Source: an uncultured Bacteroidales bacterium (GTDB lineage: Bacteria > Bacteroidota > Bacteroidia > Bacteroidales > Bacteroidaceae). Taken from it: a stretch of 64,000 nt of DNA. The notes beneath the pieces were generated by a model that saw nothing but the letters and a program-made list of their open reading frames with translations, had not been told where the DNA came from and made no database searches. How positions within the stretch are numbered: the stretch's first letter is position 1; each line of letters opens with the position of its first letter. Shown here one piece after another: positions 1 through 8,064 of this stretch. The position numbers and the translations under genes are program-made. Location of the stretch: positions 62,001-126,000 of the forward strand of contig CACYYM010000017.1 of the NCBI GenBank assembly GCA_902778625.1, read 5' to 3'.

Positions 1-2
1 TC

Positions 3-395
3 TGTCATGGAGCGCTCGAGCATCTTCCTGCGATGAGGCATCTCTATTGCTATGCTTCCGAGCCGCCTGTGGCAGAGAAGGGAGCCTTTGCCCTGCAAGA
101 CCAGCAGCGCTGCACTTTGCACGTTCCGAGGGAAACGTTGGAGAAGTACATGGAGTCGCCCGGATGGAAAGACTTCTATCGCATTGTTGCTCTGAGCGAT
201 TCGGACTATGCTGCGCAGAACTATCAGAAGGGCGATGTCAACGACGACGGCAAGGTGGATGCCGAGGACCTCGCTTTGCTGCGCCGTATCGTCGTGAGTC
301 TGCCGGACAATGCCGCTGTCCGCTGGGCTGCCGACATTAATGGCGACGGTAAAGTCAACTCGGTGGATTACGTGATGCTGGCATCGAAAATATAA
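3..395 (+). CDS. BspA-type LRR protein with C-terminal dockerin (5' end outside window)
   Basis: The reading frame is open to the left edge of the window, so only the last 130 residues are visible. Residues 1-65 look like the end of a BspA-type (LRR_5) leucine-rich domain, including the typical closing pattern 'CTLHVP...LEKY...GWKDF..IVAL'. Residues about 77-130 are a type I dockerin-like module with two calcium-loop repeats, GDVNDDGKVDAED and DINGDGKVNSVDY. BspA-LRR proteins are usually secreted or surface proteins of Bacteroidales; dockerins bind cohesins. An internal ATG at 33 exists but cuts into the LRR domain, so it is unlikely to be the true start. A tandem repeat array and a GC hairpin with a T-run follow the stop codon. 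Confidence 0.85.
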   Translation, partial: CHGALEHLPAMRHLYCYASEPPVAEKGAFALQDQQRCTLHVPRETLEKYMESPGWKDFYRIVALSDSDYAAQNYQKGDVNDDGKVDAEDLALLRRIVVSLPDNAAVRWAADINGDGKVNSVDYVMLASKI

Positions 396-503
396 AACGC
401 CTCGTGCGGAAATTTAAACGCCTCGTGCGGAAATTTAAACGCCGCACGCGGGGATTGCCAACGCCGCACGCGGGGATTGCCAACGCCGCACGCGGAAATT
501 AAA
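396..503. repeat. Tandem array of ~21-22 bp GC-rich units
   Basis: About five to six imperfect units follow the stop codon directly. The first two have the core CGCCTCGTGCGG and the next three CGCCGCACGCGG, separated by AAATTT or GGATTGCC spacers. The unit length is close to two helical turns. Similar units occur at 7344-7430 and 62825-62890, always between genes. Confidence 0.85.
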
Positions 504-527
504 TCGCCGCCTGCGGCGTTTTTTTTT
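504..527 (+). terminator. Rho-independent terminator of the LRR-dockerin gene
   Basis: Hairpin CGCCG-CCTG-CGGCG (within 505-518) followed by nine T residues (519-527). It ends about 15 bases before the stop codon of the convergent SGNH hydrolase gene. Confidence 0.75.
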
Positions 528-541
528 GTCGAATGGAAACC

Positions 542-1453
542 TTACTTGTTCGCTAAGGTTCGAAGGACATCTATCCAGGGTCGGACAGCCATCGTGTAGC
601 CCAGATTATTGAGGTGCAGGCCGTCGGCTGTGACGGCAGGCAAGTTCTCGTCCGTGATGCCCGACAAGCGGTTCTGGTCCACGAAATACCAGTTTGTATT
701 ATAGGCGGCACAGGTCAGCAAAGCCAGCTCGTAGTCGGCAAGCGTGCAGCCAACGGTGTTCTGGCTTGTGCTTGTGTAGTTCGAGTTGTTTCGCTTCACG
801 GCATTGGCGAAGACGATAATGACGTCGCTACCCGACAACTCCTTTATCTTGTCGTATAGTTGACGGACCGCTCCGTAGAAGGTTGCAGGGCCTGTGGCGT
901 TCTTATAGTCGGAGAATGTGCCGAGCGGCACGTTTCGCTTGAAGTCGTTGGTGATGAAGTCGATTGTCCAGATGGCGTTCTGCACGCTTGGCCAGCCGTT
1001 ATCAGCCTGTTGACTGACGACGGCAATGCTCTTGTCGTCCGTTGCACTAGTTCCTCCCAAAGAGTAACCGCTGTAGCCGCCATTCGGCCCGAGCGAAGTC
1101 GCAGAAGGGAAGTCGAACACCTCTTGCAAAAGCGTCTGATAGCCGCGGCCTTTGAAAGTGCCAGTGAACGGCGTCACGAACGAGCCCGAGTTCTGATACT
1201 TCACGTAATAATTGTCGTTTCGCCAGATGCTGTGACCGAGGAAGACGATGTTCCGCTTCATCTGTATCTTGGTGGAAGGCGTGACGGGCTCTGTCGGCTC
1301 GTCGGTAAAGACGACAGACTCGACCTGGCTCGTCGGATAGACAGCGGAGTTGCCTTCAATGGTATTGACTACCATCGAATAGTCCTGTGCCTGAGCTGAA
1401 AGGCATAACAGGCCGAGTGGGGCTAATAGACAGAGGCGGTTGATTCTCTTCAT
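542..1453 (-). CDS. Secreted SGNH/GDSL-like hydrolase
   Basis: 303 residues with an N-terminal signal peptide (residues 1-22, ending AQAQ). Residues about 67-75 contain 'IVFLGHSIW', a block I-like motif with the putative nucleophile Ser. The middle has 'TIDFITNDFK', resembling the TND of block III, and the C-terminus has 'DGLHLNNLGY', the DGxHxN block V supplying Asp and His. SGNH hydrolases are esterases or lipases; in gut Bacteroidales they often deacetylate polysaccharides, but the substrate here cannot be read. It is the last gene of a three-gene operon: its ATG overlaps the TGA of the preceding gene by four bases. Residues 25-60 before the catalytic domain may be a short Ig-like or linker segment. 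Confidence 0.8.
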   Translation of the reverse strand: MKRINRLCLLAPLGLLCLSAQAQDYSMVVNTIEGNSAVYPTSQVESVVFTDEPTEPVTPSTKIQMKRNIVFLGHSIWRNDNYYVKYQNSGSFVTPFTGTFKGRGYQTLLQEVFDFPSATSLGPNGGYSGYSLGGTSATDDKSIAVVSQQADNGWPSVQNAIWTIDFITNDFKRNVPLGTFSDYKNATGPATFYGAVRQLYDKIKELSGSDVIIVFANAVKRNNSNYTSTSQNTVGCTLADYELALLTCAAYNTNWYFVDQNRLSGITDENLPAVTADGLHLNNLGYTMAVRPWIDVLRTLANK

Positions 1454-2217
1454 TTCCGTACGATCTTTTTACCGTTTTTGATGACAAGTTTGCTTTGCTT
1501 CGTTGCTGGGCGTCCGCTGAGGTCATAACTGTTTCCCTCTTTCTCGGGAGTGGGGGCGGAGGAGATGATTCCTGTTGCTTCCGTCACGATGACTGTGCGT
1601 GCAAGGGAAGCATTCCGGTTATCGACGTACGAGCCTGCAGCTGTGCCGACGTGGAAGAGACGCGAGTCCGAGGCATCTGTGTAGCGGTTGTATTTGTCGA
1701 TGCCAGCATCGTCTTCTTCGTCGCCGCCCATAAAGTCAATCGTATAGCGACCAGGCTTAGCGTCTTCGGGAACGGTGATGAGGAAAGTGATACGAATGCT
1801 GTCGCAGCCATTGCGCCAACAAGCAGAGATGTTCTTCGGTATCTTGTTCACGCTCTTGAAGCCAGCCCACGTGTAGCCTGTCTTGGGGCAAGCAGAATTA
1901 TAGAACGAGGTGAGCTTCTCGCAGGGTTCCATGTTGTGCGAACTGTTGACTTTAGAGCCGTCTTGGTAGTAAACCCAGTCTTCGGCAAATTGCTGGTGCG
2001 CACCATCGGGAACGGTCACTGTCCAGCCTCTCGGAACTCGAACGCCAGCATAGCTCCAGTCCGTTACAAAGTTCTGAGTATCAGAGCCATCATCGACAAT
2101 TGTGAAGCTGACCTCGAACGTCTGTCCCGGCTCAACCTCGCTCGGAGCAAAGGTGGAGATGAGCTTGTAGCATGAGGCAAACAATAAGCAAAGGAGAAGA
2201 TATTTTATCTGTTTCAT
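1450..2217 (-). CDS. Secreted lipoprotein of unknown function
   Basis: 255 residues. The N-terminus MKQIKYLLLCLLFASC fits a lipoprotein signal peptide with Cys16 as the lipidated residue. The body is a predicted all-beta domain with four Cys residues clustered in the middle ('PCEKLTSFYNSACPK', 'CWRNGCDS'). It contains 'VPEDAKPGRYTIDF', a pattern typical of Ig-like beta-sandwich surface proteins. The C-terminus, 'YDLSGRP...LVIKNGKKIVRK', is the short tail shared by many secreted proteins in this window. The start overlaps the stop of the upstream beta-propeller gene (ATGA) and the stop overlaps the start of the SGNH gene, so the three proteins are probably made together and may act on one substrate. 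I do not recognise the family. Confidence 0.75.
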   Translation of the reverse strand: MKQIKYLLLCLLFASCYKLISTFAPSEVEPGQTFEVSFTIVDDGSDTQNFVTDWSYAGVRVPRGWTVTVPDGAHQQFAEDWVYYQDGSKVNSSHNMEPCEKLTSFYNSACPKTGYTWAGFKSVNKIPKNISACWRNGCDSIRITFLITVPEDAKPGRYTIDFMGGDEEDDAGIDKYNRYTDASDSRLFHVGTAAGSYVDNRNASLARTVIVTEATGIISSAPTPEKEGNSYDLSGRPATKQSKLVIKNGKKIVRK

Positions 2218-3563
2218 TCGTCAAAGATAGCTTTCCAGTTATAAATACGAAAGAAGAAAGGACGGTAGAAGTCTGCAGAGCCTTTCGAATTGAAGTTGTC
2301 GTTCCAGTTCTCACAGTCCGTATTGGTAGAGAAGACCAATTCGCCTTCTCTTGAAAGCGACTGGTGAAGGTGTGGCATATAGAACTTGCCGTAGGTGCGA
2401 ATGCCTACCTTGTCGAGCACCCAAGGCATCGTCCATAGCTGGTGGCACTCCTCGAACGGTCCCCACGGATTGCGGCTTCGCATGATGTACATCTGCTTCG
2501 AGAAGACATAGCCTTGTGCCGTCATATAGTACCAGTCGCCGTCCTTGAAGACCCACGCCGTCGAGACGCTGCGAGAGCTGATGGCAGAGCGGTTCACTTC
2601 CGTCGGAGTGGGGTAGGTGCTCTGCCAGTGGAAGGTGCCGCTGGCGTCGGCAACATAGTATTCCCAAGTCGAGCGCAGATCGTGCGTCTCAGAACGCGCC
2701 ACAACGGGCGATGACGTGTTGAGCATATCGTCGGGGTTCTTCTTGAATTGGTTGCAGGCATAGAGGTAAGTGTGTCCGTCCTCGTCCTCCCAAAGTGTCT
2801 GCCCGTAGCCAATCGGATCTTGCTCGAAGAAGTTGTGGTCCACGCTGAGGAGCTTGAGATATGTGCTGCTGCCGGGCTTCCCTTCGAGCGAATAGATGGC
2901 AAGGGCTCGGTTGTCGCTCTGCATCAGGTTCTCTGTGCCGTTATAGACGCCAGCCCAAAGGACTTGCAACTGCCCGTCGACCACAGTTCCGTCGCCTGCC
3001 CAATAAAGGTAGGTCTGGTCAATCTCGCCATTGCGAATCTGCGCGTCGGTCTTTTCGCCCTTTGGGTGGCGAATGTGCGTTCGAGCATGATAGTAACCAT
3101 TTCCTGAAGCGTTGTTACGCTGCACCCAGTCTGCGAGCCACTTGAAGTTGCTCGTCTTTGTCCCAGGCAGCCCGTCGTCGCCAGGCGTTTGCACCATGAT
3201 GGTGTTGCGGGGAAAGTTGCAGGACTTGCGGGCACGCTCTGGGGAAGCTGTTGCTACGCCATAGAAACTGTCGTTGAAGCTCCAGAAGACATTGCCGTCC
3301 GGCAGTGCCGTCGTCTGTACGCCGTCGCCTCCGTTCCAACCTTTAGTTCGGGTAAAGAGGGCGTCGTAAAGCTTATCTTTATAGACATAGACGTTGTGGT
3401 TGGCATTGTTGTGAGGCATGTATTCAAGTTTCCAACTCGTATCAAGTTGTGGCACAGGCCAACGCATCGTGTCTGCTTCCACCTCTTTTGTCATGTCGCC
3501 TTGTGCAAGCACAACATTAAAAGGCAGAAAACCGAAAAGGACAAACAGAAAAAGGTATCTCAT
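2214..3563 (-). CDS. Secreted beta-propeller protein (DUF5005/GH43-like), putative glycosidase
   Basis: 449 residues with a signal peptide (1-20, ending VVLAQ). The sequence has beta-propeller character: repeated aromatic and acidic blade motifs such as 'VFWSFNDSFYG', 'YLYWAGDG', 'QVLWAGVYNG', 'HTYLYACNQF' and 'WYYMTAQGY...MYIMRSRNPWGPFEE'. The last of these resembles blades of GH43/DUF4185/DUF5005 five-bladed propellers. Family members act on or bind glycans, but I cannot assign catalytic residues. It is the first gene of the operon, with a -7 box TAACTTTG on the minus strand at 3590-3583 and ATG at 3563. The divergent neighbour at 3726 is another secreted multidomain protein. Confidence 0.7.
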   Translation of the reverse strand: MRYLFLFVLFGFLPFNVVLAQGDMTKEVEADTMRWPVPQLDTSWKLEYMPHNNANHNVYVYKDKLYDALFTRTKGWNGGDGVQTTALPDGNVFWSFNDSFYGVATASPERARKSCNFPRNTIMVQTPGDDGLPGTKTSNFKWLADWVQRNNASGNGYYHARTHIRHPKGEKTDAQIRNGEIDQTYLYWAGDGTVVDGQLQVLWAGVYNGTENLMQSDNRALAIYSLEGKPGSSTYLKLLSVDHNFFEQDPIGYGQTLWEDEDGHTYLYACNQFKKNPDDMLNTSSPVVARSETHDLRSTWEYYVADASGTFHWQSTYPTPTEVNRSAISSRSVSTAWVFKDGDWYYMTAQGYVFSKQMYIMRSRNPWGPFEECHQLWTMPWVLDKVGIRTYGKFYMPHLHQSLSREGELVFSTNTDCENWNDNFNSKGSADFYRPFFFRIYNWKAIFDE

Positions 3564-3673
3564 ACTTTCAGAAATTGCACTGCAAAGTTAGCTATTTCTC
3601 TTCTCCTTTTGTTATATTATTGCAAATAATTTGCGTTTTCCTACATTATTATATTAAAAAGCTGCTTTTTTGC

Positions 3674-3704
3674 TTGCATGTTTACGCAAATAAAACTAAT
3701 TTTG
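3674..3704 (+). promoter_or_regulatory. Bacteroidetes-type promoter of the CotH gene
   Basis: TTG at 3674-3676 (-33 region), a 20-base spacer, then TAATTTTG at 3697-3704 (-7 consensus TAnnTTTG). It decides the start of the next gene, because an upstream in-frame ATG at 3678 lies inside the promoter. Confidence 0.75.
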
Positions 3705-3725
3705 CAGATTGAAATAGGATTTGAT

Positions 3726-6700
3726 ATGAAACGATTCACGATGATATGTTTGCTGCTTGCAGCAACGCTTTATGGCTACGCACAGGAGTCGACGAAACTC
3801 AGCGGAACGCCAATCGGCTCGCCCAACATTGACTATAGTACGGGTAGCTCAAGCTCAACGGTCAATACGCCTGCCGACGCTTTCGATGGCAGTTTCTCTA
3901 CTTTCTATGCCTCGTTGGACCGCTCTCGCACTTGGGTCGGTCTCGATCTGGGCACGCCTCACGTCATTACAAGAGTTGGCTGGAGCCCTCGTACAAGCCA
4001 GGAGTCGCGCGTTCAGCTCGCTGTCTTCGAAGGCAGCAACAGCCCTGACTTTCTCGATGCGGTTCCCCTTTATCTCATACCCAGCAAGGGCACGAAGAAT
4101 GAGATGAGCTATGCCGACATTACTGTCTCGCGTGGCTTCCGCTATGTACGTTATGTTGGTCCTAACGATGCACGCTGCAACATAGCCGAGCTCGAGTTCT
4201 ACGGCTACGAGGGAGAAGGCGATGACAGTCAGTTCTATCAGATAACGAACCTTCCAACCGTCAGCATTCACATCTATGCAGGCTATGATCCAAAGGATAA
4301 AGTGACGGAGTTGCCATCCAACATCACCATTACCTACGACGGTGGCACTCGCATCCAGGAATATCCTATCACGACTCGCGGTCGAGGCAATGCATCTTGG
4401 GGATTCCCGAAAAAGCCGTGGCGCATCAAGTTTGCCGATGGCAAGAGCCACCATATGTTGCGAGGCTCTTCGATGGAGAGTCCTTCGAAAGCCAAGAAGT
4501 GGACACTCATCAACAACTGGGGCGACAAGACGCTCATGCGTAACTGCCTTGCGTTTGAGGTCAGCAAGCGCCTTGACTTACCATATACGCCATGGGCTCA
4601 GCCCGTTGATGTCATTATGAATGGCGAGTACAAGGGTTGCTATCAGCTTTGCGACCAGATCTCGGTCGATCCGCACCGTGTTCCTGTAACGGAGATGATG
4701 CCCGACGACAACGAAGAGCCGTTTGTGACTGGCGGCTATCTCATCGAAATTGATGCATACGCCAGCCAGGAGACGAGCTGGTTTAGCAGCAATCGTGGTA
4801 ACCCTGTCACCATTAAGCATCCGGGCGACGACGATATCACGACGCAGCAGCATAACTACATCAAGAACTACTTCAACCTGATGGAGTCCTCTGTCTTCGC
4901 TTCCAATTATACTGACCCCGAGAACGGCTTCCGCAAGTATCTTGACGTTACATCGTTCCTCAAGCACTTCCTTGTCGGAGAGTACTCAGGGAATATGGAC
5001 ACTTACTGGAGCACCTATATGTATAAGGAGCGCGAGGAAAGCCAGTTCTTCGTTTCGCCTTGTTGGGACTTCGACCTCGCTTTCGACAACGACCAGCGCA
5101 TCTATCCCGTCAACGGACGCAGCGACTGGGCATATAAAGGCGGAAGTGCTGCCGGCAACATGAAGTCGTTTGTCTCCCGTATCCTCAGCGACAATGCTGC
5201 CGATGCGCAGCTTCGACAGCTCTGGAAAGACAGCCGAAAGCCTGGCTGCCTCGATGAAGTGTCGCTCCTTGCTTACGTTGACAGCATGGCGCAGGCGATA
5301 GAAGCGTCTGCCAACCTCAACTTTATCCGTTGGCCTGACCTTCTTAATTCCAAGGTGCACCAGAACGTATTCGTGCCAGGCTCCTTCGAGGGCGAAATCG
5401 ACATCCTGCGCAACTACATTCCGGCGCGTTTGGCTTGGATTGACAACTACATCGGCTACGAACCCGGCTCTATGTATGAGGACTCGACGTTCTACATCTC
5501 TACGCCTCAGCAACTCATCGAGTTCAGTCAGGCTGTTCGTGAAGGCGCACAGTACAGCAATGCATATCTTGAGAACGACATTGACATGACGGGCTTCGAC
5601 AGCCAGTTCCAACCCATCGGATCCAGCACGAAGTCGTTCCGCGGCACCTTCGACGGACAAGGCCATCGCATCCTTAACCTGCACATCACAGGTGGCGAGT
5701 ATACAGGACTCTTCGGAGCGGTAGGCGGTGGAGCCAGCATCAGCAACCTTGTTCTCGACAGCTCCTGCTCTATCAGCGGCAGCAACTACGTCGGGTTCAT
5801 TGGCGGTTCTGCGGTAGCAGGCAGCGTCACCATATCGTGTGTGGGTAATGAAGCAGATGTGACAGCCACGGGCGTCAATGCGGCCGGCATCATCGGAACC
5901 AACAAGGGCTCGAGCGCCATCTTCAGCATTACCAACTGCTACAACACCGGCAACATCACCGGCACCAGCGAGAGCGCAGCCATCAGCGGATGGGTTGGCT
6001 CGGGAGCAACGATACAGAACTGCTACAACATCGGTACCATTACAGGTTATAACTATCGCAACGACTTCTATCGTGGCAGCGCTACAGCCCTCAACTGTTA
6101 CAGCACTTCCACCACGCAAGTCACACGTGTCAGCGACGAGGATGTCACGAGCGGCAAGCTTTGCTACAGGCTTAATAGTGGTGTGACAATGGAGCCGATC
6201 TGGTATCAGACGCTGGGCGAGGATGCCTATCCTATCTTCGATAACTCGCATCTCGTCGTGCTTAAGAGTGATGACGACACTTATTATAATGTCAGCAACC
6301 TCGCTGGCGACGTCAACAGCAACAATGTGCTCGACGAGGAAGATGCTCTTTGGATAGCAGCCTACCTGACGGGCAATGAGCCCGACGGTTTCGAAGTCAT
6401 CAATGCCGATGCGAACCTCGACAGCCACATCGACGTGGCAGACGTCGTGACTGTGCGCCGACTCCTCAATGACGAACCGCTCGGTACGCAAACGCTTACG
6501 GCAACCCTCTATTCCAGCAATGCTTCTGTTAAGGCCGGTGGTACGCGTAAGGTGACTGTTTGGGTGAACTCCAACCGAGCTGCAACGGCTTACGAAGCTG
6601 ATATCGTCCTCTCTCAAGGTCTGTCAATACAGGAGGGTAGCGTCGCTTTCAATACGAAGGTCAACACTGCTTCGCACGTCACGACTGTCCTGCCAAACGT

Positions 6701-7292
6701 AAACGGCGTTCACATCGTTGTCTATGCTCCTGACAACACGAACCTCGGGGCCACGACGGGCACAGCCTTAACCTTTACCCTTGTCGGTGCCAACGACTTC
6801 GCTGGCGGCACATATCAACTGACGCATCAAGTCTTCGCTGCTGCAGATGGTGTCAGCGTTCGTTCTGAAGATGCCAGCTACGACGTCTCGCTTGCCAAGA
6901 CTTACGTCACATCTGTCCTGCTCGAACCAGAGAATATCGAGATGGTTGCTGGATACGACACCACGTTGGTTGTTACGGTATTGCCCGAGACGGCGACCGT
7001 CAAGGAGCTCAACTGGATCAGCTCTGACGAAAGCATCCTGACCGTGAGCGATGGCGTCGTAACAGCCCTCAGTGCCGGCACGGCCATCGTTACGGCAAAG
7101 TCCACCGACGGCTCGAACAAGCAAGGCTCGGCCCGCATCGTTGTCTATAGCGATGCAACGCCAGCACTTCCCGTTGAAGAGAAGACAGAAGATGCCGAGA
7201 TCTATACCCTCAGTGGTGTGCGCATCGACCGCATCACGAAGTCAGGCATCTACATCATCAACGGCAAGCGCGTCCTGGTAAACCGTAAATAA
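3726..7292 (+). CDS. Secreted multidomain CotH-kinase-like protein with discoidin, GLUG, dockerin, cohesin-like and Big2 modules
   Basis: 1188 residues from ATG 3726. Signal peptide 1-20. Residues about 30-160 are discoidin-like (F5/8 type C): 'ADAFDGSFSTFYAS...WVGLDLGTPHVITRVGW'. Residues about 190-590 are a CotH domain: 'TRGRGNASW..PKKPWRIKF', 'KTLMRNCLAFEV', 'GGYLIEID', 'CWDFDLAFDND'. Residues 600-790 are GLUG-type beta-helix repeats ('FRGTFDGQGHRILNL'). Residues about 860-920 are a dockerin ('GDVNSNNVLDEEDA', 'ADANLDSHIDVADV'). Residues 930-1060 are a cohesin-like beta-sandwich and 1070-1150 a Big2 domain. The tail 'GIYIINGKRVLVNRK' is the shared secretion-type C-terminus. CotH proteins are atypical protein kinases, and in anaerobes they often sit in cellulosome-like assemblies. 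A dockerin next to a cohesin-like module suggests self-association or scaffolding; that is inference. Confidence 0.85.
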   Translation: MKRFTMICLLLAATLYGYAQESTKLSGTPIGSPNIDYSTGSSSSTVNTPADAFDGSFSTFYASLDRSRTWVGLDLGTPHVITRVGWSPRTSQESRVQLAVFEGSNSPDFLDAVPLYLIPSKGTKNEMSYADITVSRGFRYVRYVGPNDARCNIAELEFYGYEGEGDDSQFYQITNLPTVSIHIYAGYDPKDKVTELPSNITITYDGGTRIQEYPITTRGRGNASWGFPKKPWRIKFADGKSHHMLRGSSMESPSKAKKWTLINNWGDKTLMRNCLAFEVSKRLDLPYTPWAQPVDVIMNGEYKGCYQLCDQISVDPHRVPVTEMMPDDNEEPFVTGGYLIEIDAYASQETSWFSSNRGNPVTIKHPGDDDITTQQHNYIKNYFNLMESSVFASNYTDPENGFRKYLDVTSFLKHFLVGEYSGNMDTYWSTYMYKEREESQFFVSPCWDFDLAFDNDQRIYPVNGRSDWAYKGGSAAGNMKSFVSRILSDNAADAQLRQLWKDSRKPGCLDEVSLLAYVDSMAQAIEASANLNFIRWPDLLNSKVHQNVFVPGSFEGEIDILRNYIPARLAWIDNYIGYEPGSMYEDSTFYISTPQQLIEFSQAVREGAQYSNAYLENDIDMTGFDSQFQPIGSSTKSFRGTFDGQGHRILNLHITGGEYTGLFGAVGGGASISNLVLDSSCSISGSNYVGFIGGSAVAGSVTISCVGNEADVTATGVNAAGIIGTNKGSSAIFSITNCYNTGNITGTSESAAISGWVGSGATIQNCYNIGTITGYNYRNDFYRGSATALNCYSTSTTQVTRVSDEDVTSGKLCYRLNSGVTMEPIWYQTLGEDAYPIFDNSHLVVLKSDDDTYYNVSNLAGDVNSNNVLDEEDALWIAAYLTGNEPDGFEVINADANLDSHIDVADVVTVRRLLNDEPLGTQTLTATLYSSNASVKAGGTRKVTVWVNSNRAATAYEADIVLSQGLSIQEGSVAFNTKVNTASHVTTVLPNVNGVHIVVYAPDNTNLGATTGTALTFTLVGANDFAGGTYQLTHQVFAAADGVSVRSEDASYDVSLAKTYVTSVLLEPENIEMVAGYDTTLVVTVLPETATVKELNWISSDESILTVSDGVVTALSAGTAIVTAKSTDGSNKQGSARIVVYSDATPALPVEEKTEDAEIYTLSGVRIDRITKSGIYIINGKRVLVNRK

Positions 7293-7623
7293 TTTTCCAT
7301 CGTAAAGACTTTTGCGTTCAGACGCAAAGTGTGTCATAACCTAAAACGCCGCACGCGGAAATCGTAATCCCCGCGTGCGGCGTTTGCCATTTCCGCGTGC
7401 GGCGATTGCCATTTCCGCAGGCGGTGTTTTCAACTTCTCCGTGCTGAAATTGAAACTTCCCAATAATCAGATACTTGACGTCGCCTTGTGTTAACTACTA
7501 ATAAACGGCGGGCTTAAACTAAATAAATATGTTAAAAGTCGGCCCGCTTTGTCGCCTTTTTTCTCATTTCTCTTGTGGGCTTAGTCTAAACTCCGTTCCT
7601 TTGCAGTAGAAAAAGCAAATGTT
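7293..7623. other. Intergenic region between the CotH gene and blaI-like gene
   Basis: Holds the hairpin and repeat units at 7344-7430, then an AT-rich stretch, then a weaker inverted repeat (GCGGGC near 7508 against GCCCGC near 7543). The promoter of the next gene lies at 7573-7603: TTG at 7573-7575, a 20-base spacer, and TTCCTTTG at 7596-7603, a near-consensus -7 box. I see no coding sequence. Confidence 0.6.
7344..7385. terminator. Long GC hairpin after the CotH gene
   Basis: A 15-bp perfect stem, AAACGCCGCACGCGG (7344-7358) against its complement (7371-7385), with a 12-base loop. It is built from two inverted units of the CGCCGCACGCGG repeat family. More units follow to about 7430. It could act as a bidirectional terminator, although no T-run follows directly. 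Confidence 0.6.
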
Positions 7624-8010
7624 ATGACGGAAAAGAAGACTTTGAAGCCGTTGACTCGGGCTGAGATGGATGTGATGAACGTCCTTTGGGATGCAGAGCA
7701 CGCCCTTACGGTAAACGAGATTGTGGATGGCTATGCCGAGCCCAAGCCTGCCTATACGACGGTTGCGACGTTCCTGAAGATTCTGGAGGCAAAGGGGTAT
7801 GTGGAGCATCACAAGAAGGAAGAGACGGGCAGGACCTTCTACTTTTCGCCCATGCTCTCGCGCGAGAAATACATCACGCATGTGGTAAAGGACGTCAAGG
7901 ACACGCTTTTCGGCAGTTCCGCCAAGAGTTTCTGCTCGTTCCTCATACAGAACGAAGAGCTCTCCGACGAGGATTTGCAGGAGATACTTGATTTAATTCA
8001 AAACTGTTAA
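7624..8010 (+). CDS. BlaI/MecI/CopY-family transcriptional repressor
   Basis: 128 residues, the usual length of the family. Residues 8-75 form the winged helix: 'LTRAEMDVMNVLWDAEHALTVNEIVDGY' followed by 'AYTTVATFLKILEAKGYVEHHKKEETGRTFYFSP', the recognition-helix and wing pattern of penicillinase repressors. The C-terminal half is the helical dimerisation arm that BlaR1-type peptidases cleave in classical systems. It lies 54 bases upstream of a BlaR1-like M56 gene, the standard repressor-sensor arrangement. No beta-lactamase gene is nearby, so the regulon is unknown; in Bacteroidetes such pairs often control cell-envelope functions. The start is set by the promoter at 7573-7603, although the leader is short. 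Confidence 0.9.
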   Translation: MTEKKTLKPLTRAEMDVMNVLWDAEHALTVNEIVDGYAEPKPAYTTVATFLKILEAKGYVEHHKKEETGRTFYFSPMLSREKYITHVVKDVKDTLFGSSAKSFCSFLIQNEELSDEDLQEILDLIQNC

Positions 8011-8064
8011 ATTCGAAACTCAAAATTGATGCGGACAGGTCGTCTGCTTTCCTAAATAATAATT

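Noticed and set aside
4986..6617. Long open frame (543 codons) on the minus strand inside the CotH gene
   Set aside because: It lies fully opposite a gene with clear domains, has no promoter or recognisable domain, and fits codon-shadow expectations.
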